Shown here: piece after piece, positions 24,502 to 33,113 of the stretch
How positions within the stretch are numbered: position 1 is the first letter of the stretch
Layout of the letters: each line of letters opens with the position of its first letter
From: an uncultured Armatimonadota bacterium
Lineage (GTDB): Bacteria > Armatimonadota > Fimbriimonadia > Fimbriimonadales > Fimbriimonadaceae
Reading direction: 5' to 3'
Length of the DNA stretch: 64,000 bases
Assembly (NCBI GenBank): GCA_903899015.1
Contig: CAIUHP010000030.1
Location: forward strand, 1 to 64,000
Made by a program: the position numbers and the translations under genes
The notes under the pieces: model-generated
Database searches by the model: none
Told to the model about the DNA's origin: nothing
Seen by the model: the letters and a program-made list of their open reading frames with translations, nothing else

Positions 24502-25863
24502 ATGCACTCTGCACTGGAAGCAATACGACAAGCCACATTAGGAACCCCATTTGAGGGTGATCTGTGGCTTGTTGGGGGTGCCGTTCGAGACGAACTGCTC
24601 GAATTACCTGCGAAAAACGACCTCGATATTGTGACGCGAGGCTCAGCAGCAAGCCTGGCACGCGATCTGTATGAGAAGGGCATCTCTGAAATTCCGCCCG
24701 TCACGTACGAGCGATTTGGCACCGCGATGATCCGAGTGTGGGATGTAGATATCGAAATGGTAACTGCTCGAAAAGAGAGTTACGATGAGAATTCTCGGAA
24801 GCCGAATGTGGAAGCGGCAACTTACGTGGAAGACGCACTCCGGAGGGATTTTACAGTGAATACCCTCATGCGAAATATCCATAGTGGAGAGCTTTGGGAT
24901 CCGCTTAATATCGGTGTTTCTGACCTAAAATCGCGAATTCTTCGTACGCCAACCGATGCCCGGTCAACCTTCTTCGACGATCCTCTTCGGATGCTGAGAG
25001 CGGTTCGATTCAGGTGGAAGCTTGGTTTTGAGCCTGCTCCTGGACTTTATGAAACTATTCGAGAGTCGCGTGGCCGACTTTCAATTATAAGTTTTGAGAG
25101 AATCCGTGACGAATTCGTAAAGATGCTCGGTCACCCGACGGCTCCAGACGCCCTTCAAGACTTGATGCAACTGGGGCTATTCGATAGCTTCATGCCGGAA
25201 TTTGTTGCGATGGTGGGTTGCGAACAAGGCAAGTATCATCATCTTGACGTTTGGGATCATACGATGTTGGTTTTACGAAACGTCGGCAGTTCTGACTTAA
25301 CCCTTGCGTTGTCGGCACTTTTTCATGACGTTGCGAAGCCTCCTACACGCACGCTCGATGCTGAAGGCAATACGCGGTTCTTCGGACACGAAACTTTGGG
25401 CGCAGAGATGACGCAAACGATCATGCGACGTCTGAAGTTTGCTCAAAGAGAAATTGACGGAGTGGCGTTGCTCGTGAAGAATCACATGAGGCTGGGGAGT
25501 GCGCCGACATTTTCGTCCTCGGCTGCTCGGCGAGTGTTGCGCGATCTTGGCGACTTAACGGGACGATTACTCGACCTTGTGGAAGCTGACACGCTTGCCC
25601 TGAAACCGGGAGTTCGAGTCATGGAACTTTCAACGATTCGGGCGAAGCTGCAAGAAACCCAAAAAACGACGCCAAAAGAAACCCTTGAAAGTCCACTCAG
25701 CGGTTCGGAAATTATGGGAATAATGGGCATCCAAGGTGGACCGGAGGTAGGGCGAATCAAGCGACTGCTCACGGATCGAGTCTTGGACGGGCAGTTGATG
25801 CCAAGCGACAAGAATGCCGCGATTCAGTTCCTTGAGGAATTGAAGATTAACGAAAAATCATGA
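24502..25863 (+). CDS. cca: tRNA nucleotidyltransferase (CCA-adding type) with HD domain
   Basis: This 453-aa class II nucleotidyltransferase has LWLVGGAVRDELL (nucleotide-binding loop), NDLDIVTRG with the metal-binding D-x-D, and RRDFTVNTL (residues about 115). The neck-domain segment RMLRAVRFRWKLGF follows. An HD hydrolase domain begins near 250 with LFHDVAKPP. The enzyme adds or repairs the 3' CCA of tRNAs; since tRNA-Ala here encodes CCA, repair may be its main job. In some bacteria A-adding or poly(A) polymerase paralogues look alike, so the exact activity is not certain. Its stop overlaps ruvC by ATGA. Confidence 0.9.
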   Translation: MHSALEAIRQATLGTPFEGDLWLVGGAVRDELLELPAKNDLDIVTRGSAASLARDLYEKGISEIPPVTYERFGTAMIRVWDVDIEMVTARKESYDENSRKPNVEAATYVEDALRRDFTVNTLMRNIHSGELWDPLNIGVSDLKSRILRTPTDARSTFFDDPLRMLRAVRFRWKLGFEPAPGLYETIRESRGRLSIISFERIRDEFVKMLGHPTAPDALQDLMQLGLFDSFMPEFVAMVGCEQGKYHHLDVWDHTMLVLRNVGSSDLTLALSALFHDVAKPPTRTLDAEGNTRFFGHETLGAEMTQTIMRRLKFAQREIDGVALLVKNHMRLGSAPTFSSSAARRVLRDLGDLTGRLLDLVEADTLALKPGVRVMELSTIRAKLQETQKTTPKETLESPLSGSEIMGIMGIQGGPEVGRIKRLLTDRVLDGQLMPSDKNAAIQFLEELKINEKS

Positions 25864-26336
25864 TCATTTTAGGCATCGACCCCGGTCTTGAGAGAATCGG
25901 CTACGGGATTGTGAAGCGCGAAGGTTCGAAGTTGCAGGTTATCGATTTCGGCCTTATTCAGACTCCGCGAGTGTTGCTTCCTGAGCGCATTCGTATCATC
26001 CATGAGGAGGTCCTCAAAATCATTGATGAGAGGCAGCCTGACGCGATCGCAACGGAACGATTGCTTTTTACCGTTAATAAGACGACCGCAATGGACGTAG
26101 CGAAGGCGCTTGGCGGCGTCTTGTTGGCTTCAAGTTTTCGAGGGGTGCCTTGGACCGAATACTCACCCCCAGAGGTCAAACAAAGTGTCGTCGGTAATGG
26201 CAACGCAGACAAAAAACAAGTTCAATTTATGGTGGCTAGGCTGTTGAGCCTAAAAGAGGCCCCTAAGCCAGATGACGTAGCGGATGCACTTGCCATTGCG
26301 ATCACCCATGCCTTTCGAAGTCGAATAAGCCTGTAA
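25860..26336 (+). CDS. ruvC: Crossover junction endodeoxyribonuclease RuvC
   Basis: This 158-aa Holliday junction resolvase starts with the first acidic motif MIILGIDPGLERIGYG (Asp7). ATERLLF holds the second acid (Glu), and KPDDVADALAIAITH near the C-terminus carries the last Asp residues. Length is normal for the family. The ATG overlaps the cca stop (ATGA), so the two are translationally coupled. ruvA and ruvB are not in the window. A membrane protein gene follows after 11 bp with a good ribosome-binding site (AAGGAG). Confidence 0.95.
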   Translation: MIILGIDPGLERIGYGIVKREGSKLQVIDFGLIQTPRVLLPERIRIIHEEVLKIIDERQPDAIATERLLFTVNKTTAMDVAKALGGVLLASSFRGVPWTEYSPPEVKQSVVGNGNADKKQVQFMVARLLSLKEAPKPDDVADALAIAITHAFRSRISL

Positions 26337-26347
26337 GGAGAAATCAC

Positions 26348-27040
26348 GTGTCCAACCCCGCTCAGCCACCAGTGTTCCCTTACCAGCCTCCCAGAAAGCC
26401 TCAAAATACGGGGCCGTCTACAGGAGTGATTTTAAGCATCGTCGTTTGCTTGGGATTGGGTCTCACTCTGCTTATTGGCTTGGCGACTTACGCCGTTTTG
26501 TCTCGTCGAACGGTCGCGAAGCCCAGGGCTGGAATGAACCTGCCGATTCATTCTCAAAAACTGGGTAACGGTTGGTATTGGTTCGACTTACATGCGATCG
26601 GAGTCCGAGTTGCATCGACCTGCAGGACGCCAAAACCGGTGGCATTTCCTAAAAATAAGACCTCGTTAAGGTCGCCGCTTTTAGAATATGGTGGCTATCA
26701 GTTTTCCGGTCGTCACCTCTTTTTTCGGGTTGTGGCTTTCTATATGAAAAGGCGACCTAACAGCGTGAGCGTCCATGCGAATGCATTGCTTCGGCAGTGG
26801 AAGAAATCCACTCCCACTCTGAAAAACACGACGATTACTGATGATGTTGTTGGTCGATATCCTGGAAAAGTTTTAACTGGCGAATGTGTTGTCAGAGGCA
26901 AACCAAGCATGATGAAGTCGGCAATTGTCGTAGTTCGAAACACGCTGTACTACTTTGATGGATCCTACTTTGCTGACAGCCAAGATTGGTCAGAAGGGGC
27001 ATACGATTACACCATTCACACTGTCCAATTTCAGCAGTAA
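26348..27040 (+). CDS. Single-pass membrane protein, unknown, 230 aa
   Basis: It starts at a GTG preceded by AAGGAG. The N-terminus is proline-rich and cytoplasmic (PPVFPYQPPRKPQ), followed by one membrane segment (about residues 27-50, VILSIVVCLGLGLTLLIGLA) and a basic, beta-rich outer domain. No family is recognised. The short gap after ruvC implies co-transcription, but a functional link is not evident. Its end is 1 bp from the convergent GH20-type gene. Confidence 0.65.
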   Translation: MSNPAQPPVFPYQPPRKPQNTGPSTGVILSIVVCLGLGLTLLIGLATYAVLSRRTVAKPRAGMNLPIHSQKLGNGWYWFDLHAIGVRVASTCRTPKPVAFPKNKTSLRSPLLEYGGYQFSGRHLFFRVVAFYMKRRPNSVSVHANALLRQWKKSTPTLKNTTITDDVVGRYPGKVLTGECVVRGKPSMMKSAIVVVRNTLYYFDGSYFADSQDWSEGAYDYTIHTVQFQQ

Positions 27041-27041
27041 C

Positions 27042-28637
27042 TTACTCCCGAGCCCATGAATTGATTAACCACCATGCACCCTGATCATGGGGCATGAATG
27101 ACGGGTGAGTAATCATTTCAAAGGATGGCAAATAGCCCAGTGATCCGTCGCCATATTCCTTAATTCGTCCCATCACTTTTTCAACGTGCTGTTTGGCGGC
27201 CAGACACCTCTGCTGATCTGCCAACCCACCGCCGATTCGAATGTGGTTCGATTGGGCAATCTTCGACAGGTTGTCGAAGATTTGCCGACAAGGTGATAGC
27301 GCCGCTACTGCTGCACCTGGAAAGCCCTCTCGGTATTTGATATGCGCATCCTCGGCAAACTGAACGAACTGAATGGCGCATTTTGCAAAGTCAGATACTC
27401 CTCTAGCGGAAGCATCAGGAGCAAAAACGATAGACCGTTCGCAGAATTGGAGTGCCTTCTTGCCAATCTCTCCTGTGAGTTCTTCTCGGTGGTGAAGCCA
27501 TGCCAAAAATGGATTTGAGTAAAGGAGTAACCGACATTTGAGGCTGGACCGAATGCCTCCAAATTCAAATGTGCCACCGGCGTCCAACAGCTCGATCCCC
27601 ATTAAGCGAGCCCATTCTTCAAACGTTTCGCTTTCGTGAAGGTAAGCCTTTAGAAAAAGTTCGGCTGACCTTTCGGACTTGTAGTCGTTCGTCGGGGTCG
27701 ATTTCTCGTCGAAGTCGGCGGCCAACTCCGCACTACGAACAAGAATGTCTCCCGATGCTCGAATCGCGGGGAATAGGGTTTCGTAGTTGCCAAACAAGCC
27801 ACATTCCCACGTGGTTACACAAACACCATGAACCTGATCTCGGTAGGCATCGATTGCGTTCTCGCGAACATTTCGCTCACTTTGCGGCAAGTTGAGCCAA
27901 GTCGCGTTATAGGTGTGTAACGTCGGGCAATAGACCACTTCAAGTCCCGCGTTAGTGAACTGTTGGCTTGTTTTGCCGGCACTCTCGAAATACTTCCAAT
28001 GGAAGATCAGTGTTTCCTTGGGGATCGCTGAGAGAGCAGATGGATGCTCTTCAAACATGTCTCCCCAAACGGCTGGTCGGCGACCGGCATCAATCACCTT
28101 TTGTGCCAATGGTCCGAAATGCTCGGCATAGAGCATCGCCTTTCCATCGGTACCCTCAATTTCTTCGTACGCCGCGACTCTGGCTTTGCAGGCTGGGCAT
28201 TGGCCAAGCTGGGCCGTTTCATCGCCACCAATATGGATCAAGTCCGACTTAAAGATCGAAATTACGTCGTCGATCAACTTGCCAGCGAGTTCCACGAACT
28301 CTGGCTTACTCGGGCACGTTTGCATTCCTTTGAAGCGCCCTTCAGCCATTTTTGTTCCTGACTCGGTGTAAAGAAATCCTTCGAAATGGCCGAGCAGATT
28401 TACAAAAGGGATGATCTGAATCGATGGATATTCCTCTTGAAGAACCTGGATCATCTGTGGCGTGACACAACCCTTTCCGTGAGCCCATGGGGTTGATGGA
28501 TAAGCGAACCGATGCTCGAGATACAGGCCAATCGCGTTGTAACCTGATTCAACGGTCAAGTTACAGAACAAGCGCAAATGATCAAGCGTAGGAGCCTGTT
28601 CGCGAGCCAAATCATAGGTCCACATGCGGAGATTCAT
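27042..28637 (-). CDS. GH20-type beta-N-acetylhexosaminidase-like glycosidase, cytoplasmic
   Basis: This 531-aa protein has no signal peptide. Its barrel core reads YNAIGLYLEHRFAYPS, IIPFVNLLGHFEGFL and DLIHIGGDETAQLGQCPAC. The catalytic-type pair is Asp139-Glu140, as in GH20. A CPAC motif just after it is unusual and could bind metal or form a disulfide. FGEMFEEHP-like sequence (VWGDMFEEHP) and WECGLFGNYE fit substrate-binding tryptophans. The C-terminal half is helical. It lacks the N-terminal GH20b domain found in the gene at 11100, so it is a distinct subfamily that probably works on imported sugars. ATG at 28637. Confidence 0.85.
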   Translation of the reverse strand: MNLRMWTYDLAREQAPTLDHLRLFCNLTVESGYNAIGLYLEHRFAYPSTPWAHGKGCVTPQMIQVLQEEYPSIQIIPFVNLLGHFEGFLYTESGTKMAEGRFKGMQTCPSKPEFVELAGKLIDDVISIFKSDLIHIGGDETAQLGQCPACKARVAAYEEIEGTDGKAMLYAEHFGPLAQKVIDAGRRPAVWGDMFEEHPSALSAIPKETLIFHWKYFESAGKTSQQFTNAGLEVVYCPTLHTYNATWLNLPQSERNVRENAIDAYRDQVHGVCVTTWECGLFGNYETLFPAIRASGDILVRSAELAADFDEKSTPTNDYKSERSAELFLKAYLHESETFEEWARLMGIELLDAGGTFEFGGIRSSLKCRLLLYSNPFLAWLHHREELTGEIGKKALQFCERSIVFAPDASARGVSDFAKCAIQFVQFAEDAHIKYREGFPGAAVAALSPCRQIFDNLSKIAQSNHIRIGGGLADQQRCLAAKQHVEKVMGRIKEYGDGSLGYLPSFEMITHPSFMPHDQGAWWLINSWARE

Positions 28638-28694
28638 GAGTTCAGCGTACCTGCGCTAACCCTGTGCACCAACTTATCTTCGGATTCGAGCGAG

Positions 28695-29825
28695 CTAGAT
28701 GAGTTCGAGTGCGACTTCTGAGCAGAAGTGACGACCCTCTGGTGTCAGCCTTATGTGGCTGTCGGTGCTGACGATCCAACTTCGGTCCGTCAGCTTTCTG
28801 ATGGATGCATCAGAAAGGTTGATACCGGAAATAGGAAGACCTGAGTTCAACCTGAGCCCAAGCATGATCTTCTCCATCCTCAGGTTATCTTCGGTAAGGA
28901 CCTCTGACTCAAACGCAAGCGGTGCACCTTCTTCGATTGCTCTGCTGTAGCCGTCGGGGTGTTTAAGATTCGTATATCGGACTCGGCCTAGTTCAGTGCA
29001 GGTTGCTCCAACTGCGCCCGGACCGTACCCAACGTATTCTTCAGCATTCCAATAACAAAGGTTATGTTGGCACTCGCGTCCCGGAAGCGAGAAGTTCGAG
29101 ATCTCATATTGCTGGTATCCCGCTTCTGCCGAGCGTGAAACGCACTCTTCATACATGCTCACTTGTTGATCATCATCCGGCAAATCCAGCTGTCCTTTCA
29201 AGTGAAGCTTGTAATAGGCCGTATTCTGCTCAATGGTCAAGCAATAAAGGCTAAGGTGTTCCGGCTTAAGATTGAGTGCCCGATCGAGGTTGTTTCGCCA
29301 GCCATGAATGCTTTGACTCGGAAGCGCAAACATGAGATCAAGGTTGATATTTGTAAATCCGGCTTCTCTCGCCGCTCCAACTGCTCTCTCAATGTCTCCC
29401 GAGCGATGGACTCGGCCGAGTGTTACAAGGTCTGAATCAAGAAAGCTTTGAGCACCCAAACTAATTCGATTGAATCCCGCATCGCGCATGGATTTGAACT
29501 TTGGAATGTCGACCGTCCCCGGATTGGCCTCGCTGGTGATCTCTGCTCCCTCTAGGGGAGGATGACATTCCAGGACGGTTTTGAAGATTCGAATGAGTTG
29601 TCCTGCGGCAAGGAAAGTTGGCGTTCCGCCTCCAAAGAAGATCGTTTTTGCCGGTCGCCCTTTGAGCGGAGAATTCCGAATTTCTCGAATGATGGAGGCG
29701 ACGGTTCGCTCCATGATTTCTCCTTCCATGGCGTACGAATTAAAGTCGCAATAACCACACTTGGTTGGGCAGAAAGGAATATGGACATAAACCGCGATCG
29801 GTTGCTGAGAATGAAGAGTTGCCAA
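28695..29825 (-). CDS. hemW: Radical SAM heme chaperone HemW (coproporphyrinogen oxidase-like)
   Basis: This 376-aa radical SAM protein has the CxxxCxxC cluster motif at Cys19, Cys23 and Cys26 in VHIPFCPTKCGYCDF. The glycine-rich FFGGGTPTFL follows, as do TSEANPGTVD and RISLGAQSF. The C-terminal HemW domain contains YWNAEEYVGYGPGA. HemW relatives lack the extra cysteine of true HemN (which has CxxxCxxCxC); here the residue after the third Cys is Asp-Phe, so it is HemW rather than the anaerobic oxidase. It lies between two unrelated minus-strand genes. Confidence 0.92.
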   Translation of the reverse strand: MATLHSQQPIAVYVHIPFCPTKCGYCDFNSYAMEGEIMERTVASIIREIRNSPLKGRPAKTIFFGGGTPTFLAAGQLIRIFKTVLECHPPLEGAEITSEANPGTVDIPKFKSMRDAGFNRISLGAQSFLDSDLVTLGRVHRSGDIERAVGAAREAGFTNINLDLMFALPSQSIHGWRNNLDRALNLKPEHLSLYCLTIEQNTAYYKLHLKGQLDLPDDDQQVSMYEECVSRSAEAGYQQYEISNFSLPGRECQHNLCYWNAEEYVGYGPGAVGATCTELGRVRYTNLKHPDGYSRAIEEGAPLAFESEVLTEDNLRMEKIMLGLRLNSGLPISGINLSDASIRKLTDRSWIVSTDSHIRLTPEGRHFCSEVALELI

Positions 29826-29964
29826 TTTGGGTACCGACAGTTTACTTGGCGTTTCGTTTGAGTCGGATTTTTAGAGATTGTGGGTGACCCAATGAACCTA
29901 GGCGAAACTGTAAGACCGTCTTGAATGGTCACGTGCTTCGTTGAACAGCCTGATCAAACATTCA

Positions 29965-30837
29965 CTAGCCGCCAGAAGACTTAGGCAGGATTGCCTTGTA
30001 GAACGGGTCTTTGTCATGAGGTAGGAAGTTTAAAACGATGCACGTGTGTTCGGGAAGGTCCACTCGGACGAGGTCGTTTTCCTTGCTCATGAAAGCAACT
30101 TGAGACTCTTTCGGGCCGGTGATATTGACATGCCTGCCCTCAAACTTGACCCCAAGCCAGGATCCCTTAAACGAGCCTGAAACTTCGGCCTTGTATTTGG
30201 TGAATGCCTGGGTGAAAGGGTCAAAAGTGCAATATTCTTTGAAGGAAGTCAGCACTTTTTCGCCATCCATCATCGGCTTGAACATCGCGTCCAAAAGACT
30301 CATGTCGATATTCGGATACATGGTAAACGAGCGGTTGTTCTTCGAATCGGCGATTGAAACTTCGATGTGATCCGGCCAGAAAACGGCTTCCGCGTGGCGC
30401 TTGCCAAAGGGATCGTTTAGAATGACCGACTGGCGAAGTAGCTTGCCGTCGGGTCGAATCCAGTAGGTCGTAAAGTTCTGGCAAGCATAAGCGATTCGCT
30501 TCGTCTTGGTTACGTTCTCGCCCTTCGTTAAACCCTCGCTTTTGAGTATGAAACACGGTTTCTCGAACATCGTTCCCGAGGTGACTGACCAGCGAACATA
30601 ACCCTTTGCATATTCGGTAAAGGTCGCACCGCCAAATTTGCCTTCACCTATTGGAGCTTCGGTCTGTCCCTCAACACGAACTTCCATGACGGTGTCGGGT
30701 TGGAGTTGCGGGCCAAGGATGATTTCCCGCTGGCCCACCATAACGGCAGGCTTATAGGTGAATCGCGGCAGACCGTCAAATTGTTGAAACGGCACGGAAA
30801 GGCAAAGGATTGAAGCCAGCATCATTGTCAAAGGCAC
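29965..30837 (-). CDS. Secreted hypothetical protein, 290 aa
   Basis: A short hydrophobic N-terminus (MMLASILCLSVPF) suggests export; the start is either the GTG at 30837 or the ATG at 30825. The mature protein is beta-strand rich with repeated strand-turn pairs (FTYKPAVMVGQREIILGPQL, GGATFTEYAKGYVRWS). No family is recognised. It follows argS on the same strand with a 52-bp gap that holds a weak hairpin. Confidence 0.6.
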   Translation of the reverse strand: MPLTMMLASILCLSVPFQQFDGLPRFTYKPAVMVGQREIILGPQLQPDTVMEVRVEGQTEAPIGEGKFGGATFTEYAKGYVRWSVTSGTMFEKPCFILKSEGLTKGENVTKTKRIAYACQNFTTYWIRPDGKLLRQSVILNDPFGKRHAEAVFWPDHIEVSIADSKNNRSFTMYPNIDMSLLDAMFKPMMDGEKVLTSFKEYCTFDPFTQAFTKYKAEVSGSFKGSWLGVKFEGRHVNITGPKESQVAFMSKENDLVRVDLPEHTCIVLNFLPHDKDPFYKAILPKSSGG

Positions 30838-30878
30838 CTACGTTACTTTACGACAAGATTGCTCCCACTACCCAAGGA

Positions 30879-30901
30879 AAACCGATCGTTTAAATCGGTT
30901 T
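30879..30901 (-). terminator. Short hairpin at the end of argS
   Basis: On the minus strand AAACCGAT pairs with ATCGGTTT around a 7-nt loop that includes the argS stop codon; TTTCC follows. The 8-bp stem is short, so termination is only suggested. Confidence 0.35.
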
Positions 30902-32797
30902 AGCTTCGCGATCCATTCTTTCGGGGGCGCTTACTCCGAGTAGAAGGAGGGTTGCTTGCAAGCCGGTCCTTGCCGCATGACAGAGATTGAGTCTTGCGCG
31001 AGACAAATCGGGCTCGTCTGTTTGAATAACCCGGCATGCATCGTAAAAATGGTGGTAGGTTCGCGCTAATTCAACGGCATAGGTGGTAATTCGGTGGACG
31101 CCGTAATCCTTAGTGCAGCGAGCGACTTCCACGGGCAAGTCGAGAATCTTCTTGATCAGGGCCAGTTCGGTCGGGTGGGTGAGCAGGCTATCAAATCGGG
31201 CAGCCTCTGCTTCTCGAACGAAACCGGCATCAGCGGCTTTGGCGATAACGCTACAGATTCGGGCGTGAGCGTACTGGACGTAGAATACAGGATTCTCGTC
31301 GTTTTGCTTGGTTGCAAGGTCGATGTCAAAGTCCATGTGCGTGTCATGGCTCCTCATCAAATAAAAGAATCGAGCGACGTCCCGGCCGATTCGTTGCTGT
31401 TCTTCCTTAGGAGCGGCAGGAGCCGAGTTCGCGCCAATTTCGTCGATCAGGTCTCGTAATTCGTAGATGTTGCCATCTCTCTTTCGCATCGGGGCCGGCT
31501 TGCCATCCTTCACGAATCGAACGATTTGGAAGATGATGATTTCGAATCGCTCAAGCGGATAACCCAGTGCTTGGCAAACTGCATTCATACGAGGGATGTA
31601 ACCGTGATGATCGGGACCCAAGACGATGATGGCTTTGTCGTAGCCTCGCTGTCCGAGTTTGCTCTCCATATAGGCCACGTCTCCGGCGATGTATGCAGGG
31701 CGACCATCAGATCGGAGCAGAACTCGGTCCTTGTCATCTCCAAATTTGGTCGAACGAAGCCAAAGCGGACCGCATTCCTCCGCCTTTTGCTCAATTCTTT
31801 CCTCTTTGCCTTCTCGAATCACTTCGGATCGGAAGCAGCCTTCGTCGGCAGCTCCGTTCAGCTTGAGCTTTTCAAGCGAATCCGTTACGAGGCCGGAATC
31901 ATGCATCGACTGTTCTGAAAACCAAAGGTTGAATCCGACGCCAAATGTTTCAAGGTCCTGTCTTTGGCGCTCGATCATGAGTTCTTGGGATCGGGCTTGC
32001 CACCAGGTTGCCGGTTCACTCTTTGAATCGATGTTGGGATAGAGGCGTGTAACGTCTTCCGCAACTCCCTTTACATATTCCCCTTGGTAACCATTCTCGG
32101 GAAGGGGTTGATTAAGAGCGTAGGAGAGGACTGATTCGGCGAACAGTCGCATTTGCTTCGAATTGACGCCGTCGTTGATGTAGTACTCGCGGTCGATGTC
32201 GTAACCAGACGAGGCGAAGATTCGGGACAGAACGTCTCCAAATGCCGCTCCTCTTGCCGAGCCAACCGTTATCGGTCCGTTTGGGTTCACAGACACAAAT
32301 TCCACGTTCAAGCGGGGAAGCTTTTGGCCCTTAAATTGTTCGGCGGCTGCCTTCGGTAAATCGACTCCGAGGTCGAGAATGGTTTGGACATAGGCTGAGA
32401 TAGCTTCTGGCTTCAGTTTGAAGTTTAGAAACCCGGGCCCAGCGATGTCGATAGATGCAATTGGCGACGAGTCCGTCGCGCCATTCATGAGGACCGAAGC
32501 CAGTAATTCACCGAGCGCTCGAGGGGGAACTCCCGCCTTCTTGGTTGCTACGAGGGCGTAGTTGCAAGCAAAATCGCCGTGTTCCGGGTTCTTTGTGTCC
32601 GATATCTCAGTCGGGACACGAGCCTCCCCAGGAAATTGTCCCGAAGTAATAAGGGTCTCAACGGCAGATTCAACAAGATGCTTAAGAGTGTCGCGCAGCA
32701 AGACATCGTTGTACCCGCGAGAGGCTCTTGACTTCTCGTCTGGCTTCTCGGATTTCTGGTAGGAACTACGTGGGAGAGGCTCTGAGAACCCATTCAA
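30890..32797 (-). CDS. argS: Arginyl-tRNA synthetase, with an altered HIGH motif
   Basis: This 635-aa class I synthetase charges tRNA-Arg. The N-terminal Add1-like domain leads to VEFVSVNPNGPITVGSARGA, the catalytic entrance. The usual HxGH motif here reads TVGS (Thr177-Ser180), so both histidines are absent. REYYINDGV, PAYIAGDVAYMESKL and DHHGYIPRM are typical. The KMSKS region reads PAPMRKRDGN. The C-terminal DALR anticodon-binding domain ends LLLGVSAPERM. All other landmarks are in place and the gene is intact, so it is presumably functional. The frame allows a longer N-terminus than usual; a TTG start about 32 residues in is possible. No second argS is in the window. Confidence 0.93.
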   Translation of the reverse strand: MNGFSEPLPRSSYQKSEKPDEKSRASRGYNDVLLRDTLKHLVESAVETLITSGQFPGEARVPTEISDTKNPEHGDFACNYALVATKKAGVPPRALGELLASVLMNGATDSSPIASIDIAGPGFLNFKLKPEAISAYVQTILDLGVDLPKAAAEQFKGQKLPRLNVEFVSVNPNGPITVGSARGAAFGDVLSRIFASSGYDIDREYYINDGVNSKQMRLFAESVLSYALNQPLPENGYQGEYVKGVAEDVTRLYPNIDSKSEPATWWQARSQELMIERQRQDLETFGVGFNLWFSEQSMHDSGLVTDSLEKLKLNGAADEGCFRSEVIREGKEERIEQKAEECGPLWLRSTKFGDDKDRVLLRSDGRPAYIAGDVAYMESKLGQRGYDKAIIVLGPDHHGYIPRMNAVCQALGYPLERFEIIIFQIVRFVKDGKPAPMRKRDGNIYELRDLIDEIGANSAPAAPKEEQQRIGRDVARFFYLMRSHDTHMDFDIDLATKQNDENPVFYVQYAHARICSVIAKAADAGFVREAEAARFDSLLTHPTELALIKKILDLPVEVARCTKDYGVHRITTYAVELARTYHHFYDACRVIQTDEPDLSRARLNLCHAARTGLQATLLLLGVSAPERMDREAKPI

Positions 32798-33113
32798 CCA
32801 GAAGTTCAGGATGTTCCGTTGAATTGAAAAATTGATACGGCTTCTGCACTCTCATTACAGTGAGGAGAATATTCGGCCAGTTTCATGGAATGTAGTCCCG
32901 TTTGCCCCATTTCCTATTGACGAAAACGGTCCCAGTCCACGATGCTTTAAAGGAATGGCGCACTTGTGTGCGAACGAATCATGCGCATGGTCCCGTCAAA
33001 ATTACGTTCGGGCCCCTGCATTCGTTCCAGATAAGGGCTCTATGGTCTACAATATTCGGTCTTTGGGGGTAAATGACCCACGGCCGGACAAAGGGACTGG
33101 GTGAAAAGCATCT
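32798..33113. other. 316-bp intergenic region upstream of pilB
   Basis: This gap separates divergent argS and pilB and should hold both promoters. A TACAAT box at 33049-33054 could be the -10 of pilB, but a good -35 is not visible 16-18 bp upstream. A GG-N11-GC arrangement near 32957 is 1 bp off the sigma54 spacing. No gene or structured RNA is recognised. Confidence 0.4.

Noticed and set aside
32940-32990. Sigma54 promoter before pilB
   Set aside because: The GG and GC elements are 11 bp apart instead of 10 and the flanks do not fit.
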